From Bog-473 sp963706555 (GTDB lineage: Bacteria; Actinomycetota; Acidimicrobiia; Acidimicrobiales; RAAP-2): a stretch of 64,000 bases of DNA. The notes beneath the pieces were generated by a model. The model worked only from the letters and a program-made list of their open reading frames with translations. It was not told where the DNA came from and did no database searches. Shown here in pieces: positions 28,774-38,381 of the stretch. The stretch spans positions 62,001-126,000 of the forward strand of contig OY970164.1 of the NCBI GenBank assembly GCA_963706555.1, given 5' to 3'. Both the position numbers and the translations under genes were made by a program. Positions within the stretch are counted from its first letter, which is position 1. Each line of letters opens with the position of its first letter.

Positions 28774-29577
28774 TCATGACGCCTCAGCAGAACTCAACCT
28801 GTCGATGTACGCCTCGATGTCACGGGTACGCTCGTCGAGCTCATCCTGAACCTCCGTCGCGGTCAGGACCAGGAATCGGCCATCAGCAATGGCGTCCGCC
28901 ACCAGTTCGCCCACCACTTCAGCCTCAACGATCGGGTAGCTGGGCGCCCGGGGAGAAAGTGGTTCGCCGAAGCTCGTCATCTGCTCGACAATATTTGTCT
29001 TCACGCCGGAGGGACAGAGGCAAGTGACGCCGATCCCACGCGGCCGAAGATAGAGCGCGAGCGATTCGCTGAGTCCCACCACTGCGTGCTTCGTGGCGAC
29101 ATAGGGAAGACGGTCATACCCGTAGGCGAGGAGTCCGGACGCTGACGCGGTGTTCACAATGTGTCCTCGGCCTTGGGCCAACAAAAGTGGAAGAAATGTG
29201 AGATTGCTCCGCACGAAGCTGAGAAGATTGACGTCGATCACACGTTCCCACTCCCTGAGAGGGAGCGTCTCCGGGGGGCCTAACGCGATGACCCCAACAT
29301 TGTTCATGACGATCTCGATCGTTCCGAACTCCTCCAGTGTGCGCTCGCGAACCCGCTCGAGGGCGCTGATGTCAGAGACATTGCACTCTTGCGCGATCGC
29401 TGAACCGCCTGCCCCGACGATTTCTTGCGCGACCAATTCTGCCCGCGCCGAAACGAGGTCGGTCACCATGACTCGGGCACCCCGAGCAGCGAGAGAGTGG
29501 GCTGCCGCTCTCCCGATCCCACTTCCCGCCCCACTGACGACGGCGACCGATCCGGCAACATTGACAAAGCTCTTCAT
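28774..29577 (-). CDS. Short-chain dehydrogenase/reductase
   Basis: A 267-residue classical SDR. The cofactor motif is GAGSGIG, with NNVG, a serine in NTASASG and catalytic YVATK. The aspartate after the second strand (TDLVS) suggests NAD(H). It oxidises or reduces an alcohol/ketone of unknown identity. Its start overlaps the TetR stop by four bases (29574-29577), so the TetR gene leads this operon and probably senses a substrate of it. Confidence 0.9.
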   Translation of the reverse strand: MKSFVNVAGSVAVVSGAGSGIGRAAAHSLAARGARVMVTDLVSARAELVAQEIVGAGGSAIAQECNVSDISALERVRERTLEEFGTIEIVMNNVGVIALGPPETLPLREWERVIDVNLLSFVRSNLTFLPLLLAQGRGHIVNTASASGLLAYGYDRLPYVATKHAVVGLSESLALYLRPRGIGVTCLCPSGVKTNIVEQMTSFGEPLSPRAPSYPIVEAEVVGELVADAIADGRFLVLTATEVQDELDERTRDIEAYIDRLSSAEAS

Positions 29578-30272
29578 GGCAGCGCGCTCATCGAAGAGAA
29601 ACGACCCGGCGACGACTTCAACGCCTCCAGTGTGTCCTCAGAAGGGTGAGCTGACAAGAACGCCTCGACCCCGTCGAGCACCTGACTGACGTGAAGGTCG
29701 AACGAGGTCACCGCTTCGCTTGCGTGCAGGGACCGTTGCCGGTCGGCACACACGTGCAAGCAGAGTGCCGAAGCCTGATCGATGCGGAGCAACCGGAGCT
29801 GGGTCGGGACGTGATTCAGGAGTGGGTTCATCCTCTTCAAGTAGGCCCGTCGGGACGCCCTATGGACCTCCGGGAGCCTCTCGAAAGGGCGCTCGAGGCG
29901 CCCACGCTGGTGCAGCTGTTCGAGAAAGACCAAGTAATACGAGTCTGATTGCTCCGCCAGCTCCATGACCGGAAGCAAATAGGCTTCGGCCACCGAGCGA
30001 AGGTGGTCGGTTCCAATACGTGCGAAAAGCAACTCCCTTCGCTGAGCAAGGTACGTCAGCCGATTCACGAGAATGGCGTCGATCAGCCCCTTCTTGGTTC
30101 CGAAGTGGTACTGCACGACAGAGTGATTGGCCATCCCAGCTTCGGCACTGATCTGGCGAAGGGAGACACCGTTGACTCCATGAACCGCAAACAAACATTC
30201 GGCAGTCAGGACAACTTTCTCCTTGGTAGACGGTCCGATTGAGCTGACGGATGCGGAAGAAGCAGGTGCCAC
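29574..30272 (-). CDS. TetR-family transcriptional regulator
   Basis: A 232-residue regulator. The N-terminal HTH covers TAECLFAVHGVNGVSLRQISAEAGM followed by VVQYHFGTKKGLIDAIL, the canonical TetR recognition helix pattern. The C-terminal ligand domain is unassigned. GTG at 30272 is the start. It is divergent from the tandem CMD gene with only 75 bases between them, and an inverted repeat in that gap is a likely operator, so it probably controls both directions. Confidence 0.88.
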   Translation of the reverse strand: MAPASSASVSSIGPSTKEKVVLTAECLFAVHGVNGVSLRQISAEAGMANHSVVQYHFGTKKGLIDAILVNRLTYLAQRRELLFARIGTDHLRSVAEAYLLPVMELAEQSDSYYLVFLEQLHQRGRLERPFERLPEVHRASRRAYLKRMNPLLNHVPTQLRLLRIDQASALCLHVCADRQRSLHASEAVTSFDLHVSQVLDGVEAFLSAHPSEDTLEALKSSPGRFSSMSALP

Positions 30273-30290
30273 GCATCCAACAAGAGCAGA

Positions 30291-30309
30291 ATTGAACCTT
30301 TAAGTCAAT
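30291..30309. promoter_or_regulatory. Candidate TetR operator
   Basis: The sequence ATTGAACCTTTAAGTCAAT has inverted arms ATTGA/TCAAT and lies in the 75-base gap between the divergent TetR and CMD genes. Position and AT-richness fit an autoregulatory operator; only the outer five bases of each arm match. Confidence 0.4.
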
Positions 30310-30347
30310 CGTCGTAGATTTCCCCCAGTCTGCCGAGAGGGGCGAGA

Positions 30348-31115
30348 GTGGCAACCGAACGGGACTTGTATCTCGAGGTGATGGCGACCGAAGCAGTCAC
30401 GCCCACTTCACCTTTTGCAGCAACCACCCTCGACTTCGTCTTCGGCCGGGTCTGGGCGCGCCCCGGCCTCAGCCGCAGACACCGACGGCTCGTGACGCTC
30501 TCCTGCGTCTGCGCCGCGGACGCCACGGGACCGATCGATGATCACATGTACGCGGCGTTGGCCACGGGCGATCTCAAGATCGAAGAACTCCTGGAATTCA
30601 TCCTGCACTTCGCGGTGTATTGCGGATGGCCCAAGGCTTCGCAGGCCGAGACAAGCCTGCGGACACAGCATGCTCGGCTTCAACAAGAGCGGGGCACCTC
30701 GTTCGAGCCATGGCCCGATTACCCCATCAGCTCACTCGGTCCCATTGATCACGAAGCCCGGCTCGCCGGCGGAGAGCAATGCTTCGTCGATATCAATATC
30801 GTTCCCTCACCGCCGCGAGACTCACCGTATTTCCAGGCTGGGATCCTCAGTTTTGTCTTTGGGCACGTCTGGCAACGACCAGCCCTGAGTCGCATTGACC
30901 GTCGCTATGTCACGCTCCCTTGCGTCGGTGTCTCTGACGCTCTTACGCCAATTCACTCGCATGTTGGATCGGCCCTCGGTTCAGGCGACATCTCCCTCGC
31001 CGAAATGAACGAGCTGATCCTGCAGTTTGCGGCCTATTCGGGTTTCGCCAAGGCCGAGGTTCTCAACGACGTTGCCGCCGAGGAGTGGGCCCGCATACAG
31101 GGTCAGAAGGCCTGA
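30348..31115 (+). CDS. Tandem carboxymuconolactone-decarboxylase-like protein
   Basis: A 255-residue protein made of two repeated CMD/AhpD-like domains. The first half has FVFGRVWARPGLSRRHRRLVTL and the second has FVFGHVWQRPALSRIDRRYVTL, each followed by an ELxEFILHFAxYxGxxKA helix. The tandem arrangement is known for some decarboxylase-like enzymes. The usual CxxC peroxidase pair is not evident, so decarboxylase or lyase activity is likelier. It has a GTG start and is divergent from the TetR gene. Confidence 0.85.
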   Translation: MATERDLYLEVMATEAVTPTSPFAATTLDFVFGRVWARPGLSRRHRRLVTLSCVCAADATGPIDDHMYAALATGDLKIEELLEFILHFAVYCGWPKASQAETSLRTQHARLQQERGTSFEPWPDYPISSLGPIDHEARLAGGEQCFVDINIVPSPPRDSPYFQAGILSFVFGHVWQRPALSRIDRRYVTLPCVGVSDALTPIHSHVGSALGSGDISLAEMNELILQFAAYSGFAKAEVLNDVAAEEWARIQGQKA

Positions 31116-31469
31116 CAGGGCGTCCGCCGTCGCGTGACGTACGCGTACAGCTTCGGCTCTTGAAGAATCATCTGTCTTCTTGTCTTCGGGAAGCGGCCTC
31201 GTCGGCGGTCGCAACCAGGTCGATTCTGCGTCTGCAGGGCGCGAATAGATGGGAGATTCTCGAGCAAACCGGGACTGGGAGGCTCGCAATGGGATACGTT
31301 CCAATATTGTGAGTCTGATGGCGCATGCTCGGATGGCAACCTCAATGAGCTCGGCGAACGGCGGTCGCTTTTGCGAGGTGTTCGGCGGTGCTACCCGAGG
31401 CTGGTACGGCCCGACGGAAACACCCGTGGGGCGCGTCCGGGAAACGGATATTGGACCGGGACCGAACTG
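31116..31469. other. Gap without recognised gene
   Basis: About 350 bases between the CMD gene and the dehydrogenase gene. Short frames exist on the plus strand but none resembles a family. It probably carries the promoter of the dehydrogenase gene. Confidence 0.35.
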
Positions 31470-32343
31470 ATGCGAGTCGGCTTCATAGGCCTGGGCAGTC
31501 AGGGGAGCCCTATCGCCGAACGAATTGCACAGAGCGGAAAGTTTGAGACGGTGGTGTGGGCCCGTCGTCAGGAGGCGCTCGAACCTTTCCGCCATGGATC
31601 GGCGATCATCGCGGACTCGATAGCCGAACTTGGTACTGGCCTGGAGCTCCTCGCCACGTGCGTCTTCGATGCCGATGGCACACGTGAGGTGTTGTTCGGT
31701 CGGGGAGGTGCAGCGCACACCATGCCCACCGGAGCAATTGTCATGTGCCACAGCACGGTGTCTCCGCAGCAGATCAGAGAGATCGGCAAGGAAGCAGCCG
31801 ACAGATTCGGGCTCCGGGTACTCGACGCGCCAGTGAGCGGCGGCGCCCCGAAGGCAGCGGTCGGAGAGCTGGTGGTGATGGTAGGAGGCGACGAAGGTAC
31901 CCATCGTGAGGCCGCACCGGTCATAGCGACCTACTCGGACCTGACCGTCCACGTCGGGCCGATAGGTGCTGGTCAGCTGGCAAAGCTGTTGAACAACGCC
32001 ATTTTCGCCGCTCACATTGGTATTGCCCACGACGTGTTCGAGGTTGGAAGGAAGCTCGGCCTCGACAGCGCAGCACTCGGCAAGATTCTGCGCAGCGGAT
32101 CTGGCCGTAGTTACGGACTAGAGCTTTTCGTCAAATTCTGGCTCGCTCGAGCCCATGAAGAACTCACCGTTGCGCCCGGCTCTCACGAAGGACGTCGATC
32201 TCTTGGTCAGCATGCTCGACAACTCGGAGGAGGGAGCGATCCTCCTCGGACCCGCAGCGAGGCTCATTGCCGACCTCGCTCTCGAAGACCGAGCCGGCGG
32301 CGAACACGGTCGAGGGGATTCCGGCCTCAGTGTGGCAGATTGA
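31470..32343 (+). CDS. 3-hydroxyisobutyrate-dehydrogenase-like enzyme, frameshifted
   Basis: A beta-hydroxyacid dehydrogenase of about 290 residues after one-base correction. MRVGFIGLGSQGSPIAERI is the NAD(P) motif, LDAPVSGGAPKA the substrate motif, and GQLAKLLNN holds the catalytic lysine. At about 32147 (GAGCCCATGAAG) the homology moves one frame. The other frame continues with ALTKDVDLLVSMLD, the expected C-terminal helix. Removing one C from the CCC run restores the frame. It acts on a short branched or hydroxylated acid. The indel may be a sequencing error. Confidence 0.82.
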
Positions 32344-32516
32344 AGGCGAACGGCTTCCGCTGTGGTGGGGCCAGACCACACTGACCCCCGGGTGGACTGC
32401 ATGGGTGAGCTCGAGTCGAGCTGATCACCAGTGATGAACGGTCAACTTCTATCCGGGTCCGCCGATCCGACGCCGGTACCTGGAAAATGGCGGAGCCGTT
32501 GATGCGTATCGCTCGT

Positions 32517-33104
32517 TCACACAGCCATTAGCCGGGCGGTCCTCCGCGAGATCCCGGCGAAATCTCGGATCATCGAAAGAAGCACTTCGGAGTCGCCGTG
32601 GGGGATCAAATAGTGCGAATACGCCATCCGAAGGAACAGCTCAGAAGCTTCCTCGGGAGTCATCGCACCGGCCTGGACGGCTGGCACCTCAAGGAGGGCG
32701 TCGCCCAGGAGCCGGGACAATATTTCGATGTGGGGAGTGAGCGATGCGCCGATCGATTTGAGGGCGTACTCGGGATCAACCCCGATCGGGTCGGGCATCA
32801 TCGAGTCATCGAGATAGTTCATAAGGTACCGGAGGGCTGCATCCAGCCGCCGTTTCGGTGTCCGGTGCGCATCGATGACCTGTTTCAGCCCGATGTCAAA
32901 ACGTTCCTCTTCATAGGCGGTGATGGCCGCGAGCAGGTCGTCCTTGGTTGGGAACCATCGGTACAGCGTGGGTCGGGAAATCCCGGCCGCACTGGCCACT
33001 GCGGACAACGTGAGTTTGCCCGGTCCTCGTTCAGCGATCGCCGACCGGGCCGCCTCGAGAATGGATTCCACCGTGGTCGAGCGCTGGCCCATGGCCACCA
33101 GCAT
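32517..33104 (-). CDS. TetR-family transcriptional regulator
   Basis: A 195-residue TetR protein. Its HTH reads ILEAARSAIAERGPGKLTLSAV with SRPTLYRWFPTKDDLLAAI as recognition helix and turn. A GGAG site 7 bases before the ATG at 33104 supports this start; a longer frame to 33203 has no matching sequence. It lies 70 bases downstream of the alpha/beta hydrolase on the same strand and probably regulates it. Confidence 0.82.
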   Translation of the reverse strand: MLVAMGQRSTTVESILEAARSAIAERGPGKLTLSAVASAAGISRPTLYRWFPTKDDLLAAITAYEEERFDIGLKQVIDAHRTPKRRLDAALRYLMNYLDDSMMPDPIGVDPEYALKSIGASLTPHIEILSRLLGDALLEVPAVQAGAMTPEEASELFLRMAYSHYLIPHGDSEVLLSMIRDFAGISRRTARLMAV

Positions 33105-33174
33105 GCCATCTCCGCGGCTTATCCCTCGCCAGCCACGAGATTGCTCACGAAAATGTGCGCACGGGGCTCTTCGA

Positions 33175-34186
33175 CTAGGCGAGGGTCCAGCACTCGGTCG
33201 CAAACCGCTTCATCTCGGCGTCCATCTCGGCGTCTTCAGGGGTGCGGAGGTTGCCCAACATGCCGCCGTGTGGAGCCCCCTCCACAATGTGGAGCTCGAC
33301 CGGGACACCTGCCCTTCGCAGGTACCGGTGCATCCGGACCGTGTTCGAGAGGAACAGGTCGCGGGTGCCGGCTTGGAGATAGGTTCGGGGGAACCCCTTT
33401 GTAAGGTCGCCAAAGAGGGGGGAAAGGTAGGGGTTGCTGAGATCGGCGCCCCCGGCGTACATGGCGATGGTGGGGGCAAGGCTGCCGACGAGGACAACAT
33501 CGGCATACCTGTTGGTCTCGAAGCTGTCGCCCGATTCGGTGAGGTCGAGTTCCGGGGTCAGCAAAACGAGGCCGGCCGGCAGCGGGAGTCCTTCGTCCCG
33601 CGCGAAGCATCGCCGCGGCCGCCAAGTTCCCGCCCGCCGACATTCCCCCGACCACGACGTTCTCGGGCCCGCATTGTTGGAGCAACCAGCGGTACGCGGC
33701 GACGCAATCATCGAGCGGCGCCGGATAGGGATATTCGGGAGGCATGCGGTAATCGACAGAAAAACACCGGACACCGAGGAGGTCGGCCCATCCGCCGGAC
33801 CACGCTCGACACGCGTCTCCCCCTCCGTAGATAAAGGCCCCGCCATGAATATCGAGAAAGGCAAAGGGAGCACTCCTGGGATCGCCACCCTCGGGAGTAC
33901 TCAGGTACATGGTGAGGCCGTCGATCTCCAATGTCTCGGTGGTCGCCTTTGGAGGGCCGTGTGACGCAGTCTGCATTGCCACGACACCGGCATTCACCAA
34001 TTCAACGAGGGCGGCCCACTCTGCCGGATCGGTGGGCAACGATGGCTCCGCCTCGGAAGATACAGGCGGACGTTGACTGACGAGAGCAGCAAGGTTTGTT
34101 CGTGCTTCACTGCTGATGGAACGAGGAAACGGCAAAAATCGAGCCGGAACCTCAATACCGTCCGGAACGCTGTCATTCGTCGCCAT
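33175..34186 (-). CDS. Alpha/beta hydrolase (HSL-type esterase), frameshifted
   Basis: A hormone-sensitive-lipase-like esterase of about 336 residues once one base is removed. DIHGGAFIYGGG is the oxyanion HGG motif and GGMSAGGN the nucleophile elbow with the catalytic Ser. Homology then moves one frame at about 33598 (GCGGGAC context). It continues through LPLPAGLVLLTPELDL to GAPHGGML, which carries the catalytic His. It hydrolyses short-chain esters. The start ATG at 34186 is divergent from cysD. The GGG-run insertion may be a sequencing error. Confidence 0.82.
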
Positions 34187-34313
34187 GCTGGTCCCCTCCG
34201 TCGAGCCCTCTATCCCGTCTCTGTCACGCTACAACGCAACGTTCGAAAGGCTGGCGCAATCCCTCGATCCCGGTTGCAATCGAAGGAACCCACCGATGTA
34301 CCGATCCGCAGAG

Positions 34314-34341
34314 TTTACATCATCGTAGAAAAGTGTAATGC
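34314..34341 (+). promoter_or_regulatory. Candidate sigma-70-type promoter of cysD
   Basis: A TTTACA box (34314-34319) and a TAATGC box (34336-34341) are spaced by 16 bases. Transcription would start at about 34348, right at the cysD ATG (34349), so the mRNA would be leaderless, which is common in actinobacteria. No strong ribosome site precedes this ATG, in agreement. Confidence 0.45.
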
Positions 34342-34348
34342 TAGCCGG

Positions 34349-35275
34349 ATGGGGGGTTTGCGCACAGCGGAGTCGAAACCACTCACGCACCTCCAAGTCC
34401 TCGAGTCCGAGAGCATTCACATCATGCGAGAAGCGGTCGCGGAAAGCGAGCGCCCGGTCATGCTGTATTCGATCGGCAAGGACAGCTCCGTAATGCTTCA
34501 TCTGGCCCGCAAGGCCTTTCATCCCTCCCCTCCGCCGTTCCCGCTCCTCCATGTCGATACGACTTGGAAATTCCGGTCCATGTACAAAATGCGAGATCAG
34601 ATGGCGAGGGAAAGCGGAATGGATCTCCTCGTACATCGAAATCCGGAGTGTCTCGAACGAGGAATCAATCCTTTCGACCACGGATCGGCCTTGCATACGG
34701 ACATGTGGAAGACCGAGGGCCTCAAACAAGCCCTGGAATCTTGGCGCTTCGACCTCGCGTTCGGTGGCGCCCGTCGAGATGAGGAGAAGTCAAGAGCCAA
34801 AGAGCGAATCTTCAGCGTCCGCTCCAACAGCCATCGTTGGGATCCCAAAGCGCAGCGCCCCGAACTCTGGCGGACGTACAACGTCCGCCGCTTTCACGAC
34901 GAAACCATGCGAGTGTTCCCGCTCTCGAACTGGACCGAACTCGACGTCTGGCAATACATCAAACGGGAAACCATCCCTATCGTGCCGCTGTACCTCGCCG
35001 CTCCGCGCCCGACGGTGCGGCGAGACGGAATGTTGATCATGGTGGATGACGATCGCATGCCCCTGTTGCCCGGAGAAATTCCCGAGCAGCGAAGTGTGCG
35101 CTTCAGAACGTTGGGCTGCTATCCCCTCACGGGGGCGATCGAGAGTACCGCATCGACATTGTCCGAAGTCATCCAGGAAATGTTGCTGACCACTACCTCG
35201 GAACGCCAGGGCCGCCTGATCGATGCGGACTCGTCCGGCTCCATGGAAAAAAAGAAGCAGGAGGGATACTTCTAG
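34349..35275 (+). CDS. cysD: Sulfate adenylyltransferase subunit 2
   Basis: A 308-residue protein matching CysD over its full length. It has the PP-loop ATP pyrophosphatase motif YSIGKDSSVMLHL (about 40-52), HVDTTWKF, and the C-terminal RYRTLGC-like RFRTLGCYPLTGA. With CysN it makes adenosine 5'-phosphosulfate from sulfate and ATP. Translation from ATG 34349 gives the normal family length; the frame is open further upstream without similarity. It is followed 50 bases later by cysNC, giving the complete PAPS-forming pair. No cysH or sulfite reductase lies nearby, which favours sulfation over assimilation. Confidence 0.95.
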   Translation: MGGLRTAESKPLTHLQVLESESIHIMREAVAESERPVMLYSIGKDSSVMLHLARKAFHPSPPPFPLLHVDTTWKFRSMYKMRDQMARESGMDLLVHRNPECLERGINPFDHGSALHTDMWKTEGLKQALESWRFDLAFGGARRDEEKSRAKERIFSVRSNSHRWDPKAQRPELWRTYNVRRFHDETMRVFPLSNWTELDVWQYIKRETIPIVPLYLAAPRPTVRRDGMLIMVDDDRMPLLPGEIPEQRSVRFRTLGCYPLTGAIESTASTLSEVIQEMLLTTTSERQGRLIDADSSGSMEKKKQEGYF

Positions 35276-35325
35276 ATGTCTGGTCATCGTCGCGCTCAGG
35301 TGATCAGCAGCCGAGAAGGTGATTG

Positions 35326-37233
35326 ATGACGCACGCGCAGGAGTCACTCATCGCCGAAGACATTGAGGCATATCTCTCGGCTCATGAAGAGCGGTCGCTC
35401 CTTCGCTTCATCACCTGCGGAAGCGTTGATGACGGGAAGAGCACGCTGATCGGTCGGCTGCTCTACGAATCTCATCTGGTTTTCGAGGACCACCTCGCCA
35501 CGCTCGAGGCTGATTCCAAAAAGATCGGTACGCAAGAGGGTGAGCTGGATCTCGCCCTGCTGGTGGACGGATTGGCGGCAGAACGAGAGCAGGGCATCAC
35601 CATCGATGTTGCGTACCGGTTCTTCACCACCGAGCGGCGAAAATTCATTGTGGCCGACACTCCGGGCCACGAGCAGTACACACGGAATATGGTGACAGGC
35701 GCGTCGACCGCTGATCTGGCCGTAATTCTCGTGGATGCGCGTAAGGGCGTACTCACACAAACCCGCCGCCACAGCTTTTTGGTAGCGCTACTCGGCATTG
35801 AGCACGTCGTCGTGGCGGTGAACAAACTGGACCTTGTCAACTATGGCAAGGCGGTCTTTACGACAATCGAGACGGACTACCGCGCCTTCGCAGCACAGAT
35901 AGGACTCACGGACATTACCTGCGTTCCGGTGTCGGCCCTCAAGGGTGACAACATTATTGAGGCATCCTCTCGGACTCCGTGGTACTCCGGGCCCACTCTG
36001 CTACGGCACCTCGAGGAGGTCGCCATCGATCAGAGTTGCGACGAACAGCCGTTTCGTATGCCGGTGCAATGGGTCAATCGGCCGAATCTTGATTTTCGCG
36101 GGTATTCGGGACTCATCACCAGTGGAACGGTGCGGCCGGGCGATTCCCTCAAAGTCATGCCATCGTCACGGGTGACACATGTCGCGGCTATTTCTACCTT
36201 TGACGGAGAGCTTCAAGAAGCTCGGGCCGGCCAATCCGTGACCCTTGTCCTCGCCGACGACATCGACATCAGCCGTGGAGACCTTCTCTGTGCCAACTCC
36301 CACGCTGCGTGCATCGCCGATCAGTTTGAGGCACATGTCATCTGGATGCATGAACACGAGCTGGTACCCGGCCGTCCGTACTTGGCAAAGATCGGATCCT
36401 GCTCCGTGGGCGTCACCATTGCAGCGCCGAAATATCGAATCGACGTCAACACGCTGGACCATTTGGCTTCGAAAGCGCTGGGCCTCAACGAAATCGGAGT
36501 CGCCACGATCACCACGGATCGGCCCATACCTTTTGATCCGTATGACTCGCATCGTGACACCGGCGGCATGGTCATCGTGGACCGGTTGACGAATGCGACG
36601 GTCGGAGTCGCCCTTTTGCATTTTGCGCTCCGCCGATCCCAGAACATTCACTGGCAGGCAATCGATGTGACCCCGGCGTCGCGCAGCTCGTTGATGGGCC
36701 ATGACCCGGCGATCATCTGGTTCACCGGCCTTTCCGGCGCTGGCAAATCAACGATTGCCAACCGAACCGAGCAGCGGTTGCAAGCCCTGGGCGTTCACAC
36801 ATACATGCTCGATGGGGACAACGTGCGGCATGGATTGAACCACGACCTCGGGTTCACCGAACCCGACCGGATTGAGAATATCCGACGAGTCGCAGAAATG
36901 GCTCGCTTGATGGCCGACGCTGGTCTTGTCGTCTTGGTTTCGTTTATTTCACCATTTCGAGCAGAACGTCAGCTTGCTCGCGATCGCGCCGGGGAGGTCG
37001 CTTTTTGTGAAGTGTTTGTTGATACCCCCCTCGACGTTGCAGAAGCTCGAGACCCGAAAGGTCTGTATCTCAAAGCTCGCACGGGCGAGCTCACGAATTT
37101 CACCGGCATAGATTCGCCATATGAACGCCCCGAGCAACCCGAGGTACGCATTGACACCACCAGCACCTCATCGGATTCGGCCGCCGAACAACTGATTGAG
37201 CAGTTGCGCACCTTGAATGTGATTCAACGCTAA
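35326..37233 (+). CDS. cysNC: Bifunctional sulfate adenylyltransferase subunit 1 / APS kinase
   Basis: A 635-residue fusion. The N-terminal GTPase has GSVDDGKST (33-41), DTPGHEQY and NKLD, followed by EF-Tu-like beta barrels. From about 462 comes APS kinase, with IIWFTGLSGAGKST (P-loop 468-476), DGDNVRHGLN and the lid-type sequence FVSFISPFRAERQ. It drives CysD with GTP and phosphorylates APS to PAPS, the universal sulfuryl donor. An AGAAGG site lies 7 bases before ATG 35326. It is co-directional with cysD, the DUF7064-like gene and a sulfotransferase. Confidence 0.95.
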   Translation: MTHAQESLIAEDIEAYLSAHEERSLLRFITCGSVDDGKSTLIGRLLYESHLVFEDHLATLEADSKKIGTQEGELDLALLVDGLAAEREQGITIDVAYRFFTTERRKFIVADTPGHEQYTRNMVTGASTADLAVILVDARKGVLTQTRRHSFLVALLGIEHVVVAVNKLDLVNYGKAVFTTIETDYRAFAAQIGLTDITCVPVSALKGDNIIEASSRTPWYSGPTLLRHLEEVAIDQSCDEQPFRMPVQWVNRPNLDFRGYSGLITSGTVRPGDSLKVMPSSRVTHVAAISTFDGELQEARAGQSVTLVLADDIDISRGDLLCANSHAACIADQFEAHVIWMHEHELVPGRPYLAKIGSCSVGVTIAAPKYRIDVNTLDHLASKALGLNEIGVATITTDRPIPFDPYDSHRDTGGMVIVDRLTNATVGVALLHFALRRSQNIHWQAIDVTPASRSSLMGHDPAIIWFTGLSGAGKSTIANRTEQRLQALGVHTYMLDGDNVRHGLNHDLGFTEPDRIENIRRVAEMARLMADAGLVVLVSFISPFRAERQLARDRAGEVAFCEVFVDTPLDVAEARDPKGLYLKARTGELTNFTGIDSPYERPEQPEVRIDTTSTSSDSAAEQLIEQLRTLNVIQR

Positions 37234-37322
37234 GTGGATGCTGTTGCGACGGTCCGGCCCACGTAGCGACAAGTCGACGAAACACGAAGGCAACTGGGAC
37301 AAGGTGTCTCGAGGAGGAAGAC

Positions 37323-38340
37323 ATGGCTGTAGATCTGACCGGCGACATGAGCCCGTTACGTGATTTTTTCCTGACCGAACAACCAGAGGATCCCCAAATT
37401 TCGCGAGAGCGCTTCGTTCTGGGTCTCCGATGACAAGGGCTTGATCGGTCTGCCACGGGTAGGCATTGAGGCCGTCTCTGAGTCCTGGGGCCAGCGAGGC
37501 CTTCAGGTGAACCTTGGATTTCCCGACGGGCGGACAGCCATCGTGCGTGGGCTCGGTGAAGGCCGTTCACCCGTGGACGCCGATGGGGTGTGTCGCACGT
37601 TCGGGGCTGGAGGGTTGGAATTCCGCTGCGTCGAGCCGTTCAAGACGCTGACCTTCACCTTCGACGGCGAAGCCCTCGACACCACCGCCGCACGGTTGGC
37701 CAAGAATGACAACAGTGGTGCGCAGATGCCACTTCACGTGGAAGCCGAGCTCACGTGCGCTGCGCCTCCCTGGGTTTCGGGAACACTCAGCGAAGAGTCA
37801 AAGGAGCTGTTCGACAAGGGTTTCGCCGGGGCGTTCATCAGTCCCCGGTACGAGCAGCTCTGCACAGCCCGGGGCAGCGTGAAATTGGGGGGCGAGGAGT
37901 GGGAATTTCAAGGAACCGGTTTGCGCATTCACCGACAGGGGACCCGCGACGTCGGGGGCTTCTGGGGACATTGTTGGCCCAGCGCGTTGTTCCCGAGCGG
38001 CAAAGGCTTCGGCGCCCTCGCGTTCCCGGACCGACCTGACGAGCCCACCTACAACGAGGGCTTCGTCTTCGAGGGCGAGCGGATGATTCCAGCTGTCTTG
38101 GTGGACGCACCATGGCTGCGCAGGCTCCAACCGAACGAGGAGGATGTTTCGTTGACCCTTAGAACAAAGGAAGGCGACGTCCGGATCGAGGGCGAAACTG
38201 TCCTGTCCGCCTGCATGGCAGGCGGGATGCCGGAGTTCCCTCCCGCTCTCCAACAAGCCGGCGTTCGCTACCGCTGGGACGGGGAGGAGACCTTCGGAAT
38301 GATGGAACGGTCCATCCCGGTTGCACAGCTCGAAGGCTGA
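37323..38340 (+). CDS. DUF7064/AttH-like lipocalin-type protein, frameshifted
   Basis: About 338 residues after correction of one base. The start ATG at 37323 has an excellent GAGGAGGA ribosome site and encodes MAVDLTGDMSPLRDFFLTEQ. At about 37400 (CAAATTTCGC) the frame slips, and ASFWVSDDKGLIGLPRVGIE continues to the stop at 38340. The beta-rich sequence with WGHCWPSALFPSG in the middle resembles proteins annotated as DUF7064, related to AttH/hydroxyneurosporene-synthase lipocalin folds that bind lipids or terpenoids. It lies between cysNC and the sulfotransferase and may bind or present the acceptor (inference). Confidence 0.7.
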
Positions 38341-38381
38341 AGGTCGCGGGAGTGACGGACAAATGACAAGGGGTGGCCTCG

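Noticed and set aside
31249..31470. 73-codon plus-strand frame before the dehydrogenase gene
   Set aside because: No ribosome site, no family resemblance, and composition like shadow frames.
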